A stretch of DNA of 5,020 bases. Origin: Flavobacterium psychrophilum (GTDB lineage Bacteria; Bacteroidota; Bacteroidia; Flavobacteriales; Flavobacteriaceae). The stretch covers positions 1 to 5,020 of the forward strand of contig CAMAWK010000165.1 in NCBI GenBank assembly GCA_945861915.1. Reading direction: 5' to 3'. Position 1 is the first letter of the stretch; each line of letters opens with the position of its first letter. The notes beneath the pieces were generated by a model. That model worked only from the letters and a program-made list of their open reading frames with translations, did no database searches and was not told the origin of the DNA. Shown one piece after another: positions 1 to 5,020 of this stretch. The translations under genes and the position numbers were made by a program.

Positions 1-39
1 GCTTCTGACAATGCTAAATTTCTAGAGGTTTATTTTTAA
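1..39 (+). CDS. C-terminal tail of an upstream gene (partial)
   Basis: Frame 1 reads twelve sense codons (ASDNAKFLEVYF) and then TAA at 37-39. The other two forward frames stop sooner, at TGA 4-6 and TAG 23-25. The tail ends in alternating hydrophobic and aromatic residues, as a C-terminal beta strand would. It stops only 29 bp before the sulfatase ATG with no hairpin between them, so the two genes are probably co-transcribed. Twelve codons are too few to identify a product, and the open frame could be chance. Confidence 0.4.
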   Translation, partial: ASDNAKFLEVYF

Positions 40-68
40 TAAAATATTAATTTGAATAATAAATAAAT

Positions 69-1433
69 ATGGTGAAAAATAAATCAAGAATAATAAAAAG
101 GGGTGTTGGAATATTAATTCTAATATGTATTCTAAATCCAGAAATATCAACCGCACAAAAATCAGCAGTAAAACCCAATGTTATTATAATATATACAGAT
201 GACCAAGGAACTATTGATGCTAATTGCTATGGGGCAAAAGACCTATATACCCCCAATATCGACAGATTGGCAGATTCAGGAGTCCGGTTTACTCAATTTT
301 ATGCTGCAGCTGCTATATGTTCGCCATCAAGGGCTGCTTTGTTAACCGGTAAAACCCCCTTTAAGGCAGGATTACCAGGCAATGCCCCTGCAATAAGAGG
401 TGAGGCTGGATTGCCGACAGAACAAATTACCATTGCAGAGACACTAAAAAAAAACGGATATAAAACCGGCCACATTGGGAAATGGCATTTAGGGTACAGC
501 GACGAAACCATGCCTTTAGCTCAAGGCTTTGATTATTCATTTGGTCACATGAGTGGCTGTATTGATAATTATTCGCATTTTTTCTATTGGGAGGGAGCTA
601 ATAGACATGACCTATGGGAAAACGGAAAAGAAGTATGGATGGAAGGTGAATATTTTCAAGATGTTATGGCAAGCAAGGCAGAAAAGTTTATTACAGAAAA
701 CAAGGACCAGAGCTTTTTCCTTTATTATGCTTTAAACCTTCCTCATTATCCGTTGCAGGCATCGAAAAAATGGAGAGAATATTATAAAAATTTAGAAAGT
801 CCTAGAGACAAGTATGCCGCTTGTATTTCCACTCTTGATGAGCGAATTGGGTTGCTTCTAGATCAACTGGACGAATTAAATATTCGAGAGAATACCATCG
901 TTATTTTTCAGTCGGATCACGGGCATTCAATGGAGCAACGGACTTTTTCTGGTGGTGGAAATTCTGGAATTTATCGGGGTGCCAAGTTTTCTTTTTTTGA
1001 AGGCGGCATTAGAGTACCGTCAATTATAAGCTGGCCCTCTAAAATTAAGAAGAATGAGGTGGTAGATGAGATGGCGGTTAATGTAGATTGGTTTCCTAGT
1101 ATACTTGATTTGTGTAAAATAGGGTATGATAAAGATGATTTTGAAGGGAAAAGTCTTGTGGATGTAATTTATAAAAAGAAAAAAACGCCACATGAAGTCT
1201 TCTGGTGGTATGATAATGCAAACCGATGGGCGGTTCGAAAAGGAGATTGGAAGTTGTTGAAAAACCCCATCGATCCATCACAAAAAACCCCAATAGAAAC
1301 TACAAATTCATTTTATCTGGTTAACATTAGAAATAATCCAAAGGAATCTGAAAACGTAGCAGCTAAATATCCTGAGAAAGTGGAGGAATTAAATAATGAA
1401 TTTAATTCTTGGAATAAAAGTGTTAAAAAATAG
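69..1433 (+). CDS. Exported S1-family (formylglycine-dependent) sulfatase
   Basis: This 454-residue protein, a normal length for the family, should hydrolyse sulfate esters, most likely on a sulfated polysaccharide or its oligosaccharides. The start at M1 gives a good signal peptide: basic N-terminus (K3-R11), hydrophobic core at about 13-22, and likely cleavage STA|Q after A29. Residues seen in the sequence that match known S1 sites are: metal ligands D44 and D45 in YTDDQG; C84 in CSPSR, the cysteine converted to formylglycine; K138 and H140 in GKWHLG; H226 in LPHYP; D283 and H284 in SDHGH; and K306 just before the EGGIRVP motif (E311). The C-terminal part (RWAVRKGDWKLL, then FYLVNIRNNP) matches the usual sulfatase subdomain. 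Because the nucleophile is Cys, activation needs a formylglycine-generating or anSME-type enzyme, not present here. I cannot assign the S1 subfamily or the sugar and position attacked. No terminator follows, so transcription may continue into the next gene. The family call is firm; the substrate is unknown. Confidence 0.96.
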   Translation: MVKNKSRIIKRGVGILILICILNPEISTAQKSAVKPNVIIIYTDDQGTIDANCYGAKDLYTPNIDRLADSGVRFTQFYAAAAICSPSRAALLTGKTPFKAGLPGNAPAIRGEAGLPTEQITIAETLKKNGYKTGHIGKWHLGYSDETMPLAQGFDYSFGHMSGCIDNYSHFFYWEGANRHDLWENGKEVWMEGEYFQDVMASKAEKFITENKDQSFFLYYALNLPHYPLQASKKWREYYKNLESPRDKYAACISTLDERIGLLLDQLDELNIRENTIVIFQSDHGHSMEQRTFSGGGNSGIYRGAKFSFFEGGIRVPSIISWPSKIKKNEVVDEMAVNVDWFPSILDLCKIGYDKDDFEGKSLVDVIYKKKKTPHEVFWWYDNANRWAVRKGDWKLLKNPIDPSQKTPIETTNSFYLVNIRNNPKESENVAAKYPEKVEELNNEFNSWNKSVKK

Positions 1434-1537
1434 AATTTACAGAAGCTATTAATCGAAAATTAATAATTAATTAATGAATGGATAGTTTATTTGTACAATA
1501 AAAATTAAAAACTATTAATAATCTAAATTTAAAAAAA

Positions 1538-1879
1538 ATGAAAAAATTACTATTGATTGCATTATTAGGTTTGTCTTTTGCGGGTAACGCTCAAACTGAA
1601 ATTGATTTAGGCGCTAAAAAAGTTTCAGAGAGCATGACTAATGTCATGACTTTATCTTCAGAAGAAGCAAATCAGGTATATGATCTTGTGTCTAAGAGAA
1701 ACAAAGATAAAAAAGCTTTAAAAGAAAAGTTTGGAGATGATGTAGAGGGTTTTAAAGTTGAGGGAAAAGAAGTGGAAATACAATTCAATAAAGACGTGAA
1801 GGCTTTAGTTGGAAATGAAAAATGGAAAATCTTGGCTGATTTTAAAAAAGCAGAGAATGAAGCAAAAGCTAAAAACTAA
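1538..1879 (+). CDS. Small secreted helical protein, weakly Spy/CpxP-like
   Basis: The 113-residue product begins MKKLLLIALLGLSFAGNAQ, a clear Sec signal peptide with likely cleavage after A18, leaving about 95 residues. There is no lipobox cysteine, so it is probably a soluble periplasmic or secreted protein. The mature part is rich in Lys and Glu and has no cysteine. Two helical stretches are visible: about 39-65 (LSSEEANQVYDLVSKRN and on) and about 78-111. The opening of the first resembles an LTxxQ-type motif, and the ALVGNEKWKIL segment at 89-99 could be a second, degenerate copy. That layout recalls small Spy/CpxP-like proteins of Bacteroidota, but the likeness is weak and I assign no function. 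The leader before the ATG is A-rich (TTTAAAAAAA) with no Shine-Dalgarno site, as is usual in the phylum. The gene lies 104 bp after the sulfatase stop and is followed at once by a strong terminator. It may be the last gene of the sulfatase operon or have its own promoter. A link to glycan use is not shown by its sequence. Confidence 0.88.
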   Translation: MKKLLLIALLGLSFAGNAQTEIDLGAKKVSESMTNVMTLSSEEANQVYDLVSKRNKDKKALKEKFGDDVEGFKVEGKEVEIQFNKDVKALVGNEKWKILADFKKAENEAKAKN

Positions 1880-1900
1880 TATTTTTTTTTAATTCAATTC

Positions 1901-1929
1901 AAAAAGTCACCATTTAGGTGACTTTTTTT
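1901..1929 (+). terminator. Rho-independent terminator after the small secreted protein gene
   Basis: A perfect 11-bp stem pairs AAAAAGTCACC (1901-1911) with GGTGACTTTTT (1917-1927) around the loop ATTTA, and the T run continues to 1929. It begins 21 bp after the stop codon at 1879. The T tract suits termination on the + strand. The A run at 1901-1905 gives a shorter T run on the other strand, so weak bidirectional action is possible, though no convergent gene is visible. It should separate transcription of the sulfatase block from the GH2 gene. Confidence 0.92.
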
Positions 1930-1961
1930 ACCTTAAAAATCAAAAATATTTTTCATCAAAT

Positions 1962-2143
1962 AACCCGTTGGGTATAATTAATAAATGGTGTCAAGTAATT
2001 AACTTTCAGGGTTAAAATTAAACCCAATTAGAAATTAAATGTCAGTCTGAGCTTGTCGAAGAAAAAAAAATAGACACTTCGACAAGCTCAGTGTGACAAA
2101 TTGCAATAAATTAAGCATGAAATATAATTACACCCAACGGGTT
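1962..2143. repeat. Outer inverted repeat enclosing a nested palindrome; possible MITE-like element
   Basis: The left arm AACCCGTTGGGTATAATTA (1962-1980) is the reverse complement of TAATTACACCCAACGGGTT (2125-2143) except at one position (1974 against 2131). The arms enclose about 144 bp with no coding potential that I can see, including the separate palindrome at 2040-2098. Each arm also contains its own small palindrome, ACCC-GTT-GGGT on the left and ACCC-AAC-GGGT on the right. A related short pair, GGGTT (2009-2013) and AACCC (2021-2025), lies between the left arm and the inner palindrome. TCAAA occurs on both sides, at 1956-1960 and 2143-2147, and could be a 5-bp target duplication, but the right copy overlaps the arm by one base. 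The structure is directly visible; calling it a mobile element is inference. It could also be a composite of two unrelated intergenic repeats. Confidence 0.75.
2040..2098. repeat. REP-like palindrome (GAGCTTGTCGAAG type)
   Basis: CTGAGCTTGTCGAAG (2047-2061) pairs perfectly with CTTCGACAAGCTCAG (2077-2091). After two mismatches the pairing resumes with TGTCA (2040-2044) against TGACA (2094-2098). The loop is 15 nt and begins with an A run. From memory, palindromes with this core are dispersed in many copies between genes in Bacteroidota genomes, like REP elements mobilised by RAYT (TnpA_REP) transposases. That comparison was not tested here. It is not a good terminator for + transcription because no T run follows 2091, and it lies 61 bp before the GH2 start. 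Confidence 0.85.
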
Positions 2144-2159
2144 CAAACAATAAAATAAT

Positions 2160-5020
2160 ATGTTACGAATTAAAACCAACTTTTGTTTTTTATTTTTTCT
2201 ATTCGCTTGTACATTTTGTAATCGGTCTCTGGCACAAGAGACTTACAAGCCTGTTTTTAATCCAATAAAAGGTTTTGTAAACGAAACCGAAAAACCATAT
2301 AGGGACGAACTTTGCCTGAGCGGAAAATGGCAGTTTATGCCAGTTTACGAAACCGATATGGCAAAATTCGTAAAGCCAGTCTCATTTAATTGGGACGCAG
2401 TTCCTTTAAAAGTACCCTCGCCGTGGAATGTAAATGCCTATACCAATGGCGAAGGCGGCGACTTTAACACTTTTCCTTCCTATCCAAAAACGTGGGAAAA
2501 AGCACAAATGGGTTGGATGAGAAAAGAGTTTGTTTTACCCGAAAATTGGATAGGAAAGCGTAAAAAACTTCATTTTGAAGCCATAGCCGGGTTTGCCAAA
2601 ATTTATGTAAACGGGCAGTTTGTGGGTGAATACATTGATTTGTTTTTCCCACGAGAATTCGATGTTACCCCTTTTCTGAAAAAAGGAACCAATGAAGTGA
2701 TGGTTGGTGTAGCCAAAGCCAGTTTAACGGATGTTCCGGGGAAATATGGCTACCGTAATTATGTGGCCGGCTCGAGGTGGGGACAGCACATTGCCGGTAT
2801 CTGGCAGGATGTTTCATTGATTGCTGTGCCTGAATTGGCAATTACCAATGTGTTTGTGCAACCCAACGTCCAAAAAGACACATTGGCTTTTTCAGTAAGT
2901 ATTAAAAATAACTCGGCTAAAAAACAATCGTTTACCATCAATGCTTCAGTCAAAAACTGGGTAAAACCCACAACAAGCGATATCAACCTATTGCCTTTAG
3001 ATAACGGAGGTATGACCGATGAGGTTTTTGTCATAGCTAATGCCAAGAAATTTACCCTAAAAGCGGGCGATAGCATTGTGGTAAATCTGAATCGAAAAAT
3101 AAATGGAGAACTAAAATTGTGGTCGCCGGAGTCTCCAAACCTCTATGGCTCTGTCATAAGCTTGAATACCGATAAAAAGAACGTTGTTGACACAAAATAT
3201 ACCCGATTTGGCTGGCGACAATTTGCAATCAAAGGACTTGAATTTACCTTGAATGGAAAACCTATTCTGCTAAAAGGCGATTCATGGCATTTTATGGGAA
3301 TACCACAGATGACTCGACGGTATGCCTGGGCATGGTATACAATGCTGAAGGATGCCAATGCCAATGCAGTACGACTTCATGCACAGCCTTATCCTTCTTT
3401 TTATCTTGATATGGCCGACGAAATGGGGATGTGCGTACTCGACGAAACAGCAATTTGGTCAAGCGATGGGGGACCTAAAATGGATTCGGAAACGTATTGG
3501 TCAAGATGCAAAAGTCATGTAAAAAGCCTTGTAATGCGCGATCGCAACTATCCTTCTGTTTTTGGATGGAGTGTGTGTAACGAAACATTGCCAGTAGTTA
3601 CGAATGTTATGCGTGGCACAAAGGAACTAATCGATCGCCAGATTCAGGAAATAAATAATTGGACAGCAATTACAAGGACACTCGACCCTAGCAGAGACTG
3701 GATTTCGGGCGATGGTGAACCGATGTATCCTACAAATTTACCTACTGTTATTGGACATTATGGAAATGAATCGTCTATGAAAGCATGGTCATCACGAGGT
3801 TTACCCTGGGGAATTGGCGAGACCGGAATAGCCTACTTCGGAACACCAAAACAGGTAGCAACACATAATGGCAATCGTGCGTACGAATCACAACTAGGGC
3901 GAATGGAAGGCTTGGCAAATGAAGCTTATAAACTTATTACGACACAATTTAAATACAAACCGAGCTACACCAGTATTTTTAATATTGTTTGGTATGGATT
4001 AAAACCTTTGGCTTTTGGAATGAAAGACTCCTCTCGTGCGCCAATTCTAGAAGACGGTATTTTCTTTCCTGCTTTTAATGAGGGAGCTTTTGGCGTTCAA
4101 CCCGAACGCTTAGGGCCTTATACTAGCACGCTCAATCCCGGCTACGATGTCAATATGCCATTGTACAAAACCTGGCCGATGTTTGAGGCTGTTCAAGCAG
4201 CCAACAGCACACCGGTAAAGGAGTTTAAGATGTATCCTAAATTAGCGTCATCCAAAAAAAATCTGGTAATCGAAAACGACAACCTTATCTTGATTGGAAC
4301 TGATTCGTCGCAACTGGCTCTTAAACTTACTGAAATGGGTGTTCGCTTTAGTAAAACAGCTGTACCTACAGCCAAATCATTGGTGATAATAGATGGTTTG
4401 AATGTAGCTACTGATAAAGTACTCAAAACCAAATATGAAAAAGCCATAAATGCCGGTGCACGAATTATAATTTGGGGAGTTTCGCCCGAAACGCTTTCTT
4501 CGCTAAATACTATTTTGCCTTTTCCTTTGGCACTTGAACCACGTAAAGCTACATCATTTCTCAAACTTCAAGATGCACCCATTTTATCAAATTTAGAGCA
4601 TAGTGATTTCTATTTTTCAGAATTATTGCCGCTCGGAAAAACCGCTTTGAACTATGGAATGACCGGCGAAATGGTTAAAAATGCCACCGTTTTACTCACT
4701 GCTTGCAATACGGAATGGCAAGCCTGGAATGGTCGTCCTGAACCAACTAAAACCGGAAGTGTTTTCCGAAGCGAGATGGAGAAAAAAGGAGTGGGAACTA
4801 CTTTAATTACTTTTAATCAAGGAAAATCAGAGGTGATGATAGCTTCGTTTGACTTTAAAGATATGCCTATTGAATCGGAATCGCCTATTCGATTAATGTT
4901 AACCAATTTGGGAATACAATTTGATAATTCGATTTATGAAAATAAACGAGCTATTGACTTGAATGGCAACTTGATTAAGTTTAAGGAAGATGCTGATGGC
5001 ATTAGCTTTTGGGTGTTTAG
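2160..5020 (+). CDS. Exported glycoside hydrolase family 2 enzyme (3' end outside the window)
   Basis: The gene is open to the right edge, with 953 full codons plus two bases and no stop or frameshift. The ATG at 2160 gives a signal peptide with hydrophobic core at about 9-19 and likely cleavage SLA|Q after A25; C17 sits in a poor lipobox, so a lipoprotein is less likely. Domains in order: jelly-roll sugar-binding domain at about 50-218 (LSGKWQF, VNGQFVG with N151, GIWQDV at 213-218); Ig-like domain at about 220-350; TIM barrel from about 353 (FGWRQF, LNGKPILLKGDSWH ending at H377, NAVRLHAQPYP with R405 and H407, DE at 428-429). The predicted acid/base is E475 in GWSVCNE and the nucleophile E554 in WGIGETG; their 79-residue spacing fits GH2. 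Residues about 700-920 form an extra region with alternating strand and helix (NLILIGTD, AGARIIIWG, LTNLGIQF), and another domain may begin near 930. GH2 covers beta-galactosidases, beta-glucuronidases, beta-mannosidases and others, so the sugar is not assigned. The sulfatase nearby suggests a sulfated glycan. The start lies beyond a terminator and repeat, so it should need its own promoter; I found none convincing. Confidence 0.94.
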   Translation, partial: MLRIKTNFCFLFFLFACTFCNRSLAQETYKPVFNPIKGFVNETEKPYRDELCLSGKWQFMPVYETDMAKFVKPVSFNWDAVPLKVPSPWNVNAYTNGEGGDFNTFPSYPKTWEKAQMGWMRKEFVLPENWIGKRKKLHFEAIAGFAKIYVNGQFVGEYIDLFFPREFDVTPFLKKGTNEVMVGVAKASLTDVPGKYGYRNYVAGSRWGQHIAGIWQDVSLIAVPELAITNVFVQPNVQKDTLAFSVSIKNNSAKKQSFTINASVKNWVKPTTSDINLLPLDNGGMTDEVFVIANAKKFTLKAGDSIVVNLNRKINGELKLWSPESPNLYGSVISLNTDKKNVVDTKYTRFGWRQFAIKGLEFTLNGKPILLKGDSWHFMGIPQMTRRYAWAWYTMLKDANANAVRLHAQPYPSFYLDMADEMGMCVLDETAIWSSDGGPKMDSETYWSRCKSHVKSLVMRDRNYPSVFGWSVCNETLPVVTNVMRGTKELIDRQIQEINNWTAITRTLDPSRDWISGDGEPMYPTNLPTVIGHYGNESSMKAWSSRGLPWGIGETGIAYFGTPKQVATHNGNRAYESQLGRMEGLANEAYKLITTQFKYKPSYTSIFNIVWYGLKPLAFGMKDSSRAPILEDGIFFPAFNEGAFGVQPERLGPYTSTLNPGYDVNMPLYKTWPMFEAVQAANSTPVKEFKMYPKLASSKKNLVIENDNLILIGTDSSQLALKLTEMGVRFSKTAVPTAKSLVIIDGLNVATDKVLKTKYEKAINAGARIIIWGVSPETLSSLNTILPFPLALEPRKATSFLKLQDAPILSNLEHSDFYFSELLPLGKTALNYGMTGEMVKNATVLLTACNTEWQAWNGRPEPTKTGSVFRSEMEKKGVGTTLITFNQGKSEVMIASFDFKDMPIESESPIRLMLTNLGIQFDNSIYENKRAIDLNGNLIKFKEDADGISFWVF

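Noticed and set aside
47..54. TTAATTTG before the sulfatase as a -7 promoter element
   Set aside because: It misses one base of TAnnTTTG, has no upstream partner, and lies only 14 bp before the ATG. Read-through from the upstream gene is simpler.
299..511. Minus-strand open frame inside the sulfatase gene
   Set aside because: It lies wholly opposite a well-supported gene, over the CSPSR and GKWH motifs, and its product has no recognisable feature. The frames at 553-735 (+) and 1096-1293 (-) are rejected for the same reason.
1447..1465. Stem TATTAAT / ATTAATA with loop CGAAA after the sulfatase stop, as a possible terminator
   Set aside because: The 7-bp stem is made only of A-T pairs, no T run follows, and such matches are common in AT-rich spacers. 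The nearby ATTAATTAAT palindrome (1466-1475) is rejected for the same reason.
1486..1499. Possible promoter for the small secreted protein gene (TTTATTTG at 1486-1493, TACAAT at 1494-1499)
   Set aside because: TTTATTTG matches the Bacteroidota -7 consensus TAnnTTTG except at one base, and TACAAT resembles a -10 box, but no suitable upstream element stands at the right distance. The spacer is so AT-rich that such matches are expected.
1962..2143. CRISPR array or tandem repeat reading of the spacer
   Set aside because: The repeats are inverted and paired, with no series of direct repeats at regular spacing.
2160..2239. GH2 product as a lipoprotein anchored through C17 or C20
   Set aside because: The residues before these cysteines (LFAC and CTFC) fit the lipobox poorly because of the Phe, while SLA|Q at 25-26 is a good signal peptidase I site. 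A lipoprotein is not fully excluded.
2464..4564. Several minus-strand open frames opposite the GH2 gene (2464-2652, 2759-3076, 3143-3364, 4193-4564)
   Set aside because: All are antisense to a continuous GH2 reading frame with conserved motifs, and none shows a leader or domain of its own.
2160..5020. Possible frameshift or pseudogene in the GH2 gene
   Set aside because: I followed the frame from 2160 to the edge; codon phase is constant, no stop occurs, and motifs from the sugar-binding domain through the TIM barrel are all in the same frame.

Overview
The window reads as Bacteroidota DNA, probably Flavobacteriia or a relative. It is AT-rich with A-rich leaders and no clear Shine-Dalgarno sites. 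Its exported proteins have signal peptides ending in the Ala|Gln junction common in that phylum (STA|Q, NA|Q, SLA|Q). One intergenic spacer carries a REP-like palindrome of a type I recall as common in Bacteroidota genomes. No database search was possible, so the phylum is an inference. The gene content, an exported S1-type sulfatase and an exported family 2 glycoside hydrolase, looks like part of a polysaccharide utilization locus (PUL) for a sulfated glycan. No SusC/SusD pair or regulator is visible in this window.

Layout, all on the + strand. Positions 1-39 are probably the last codons of an upstream gene. A complete sulfatase gene follows at 69-1433, with every expected catalytic motif. 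After a 104-bp AT-rich spacer comes a small gene at 1538-1879. It encodes a secreted, charged, helical protein of 113 residues, weakly like the Spy/CpxP type of periplasmic protein. A strong rho-independent terminator (1901-1929) closes this block.

The 280-bp gap from 1880 to 2159 holds the terminator and then an unusual nested structure. Outer 19-bp inverted arms (1962-1980 and 2125-2143) enclose a REP-like inner palindrome (2040-2098), and TCAAA flanks both ends. It may be a small non-autonomous mobile element or a composite intergenic repeat.

A large GH2 gene starts at ATG 2160 and runs open off the right edge (953 full codons visible). I followed its frame line by line and found no stop or frameshift. 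It has the sugar-binding, Ig-like and TIM-barrel domains of GH2, both predicted catalytic glutamates, and a long C-terminal extension.

A plausible joint role is removal of sulfate esters by the sulfatase and cleavage of the exposed terminal sugar by the GH2 enzyme, both outside the cytoplasm. The exact glycan cannot be read from the sequence. Apart from the nested repeat, I see no sign of an undescribed system.
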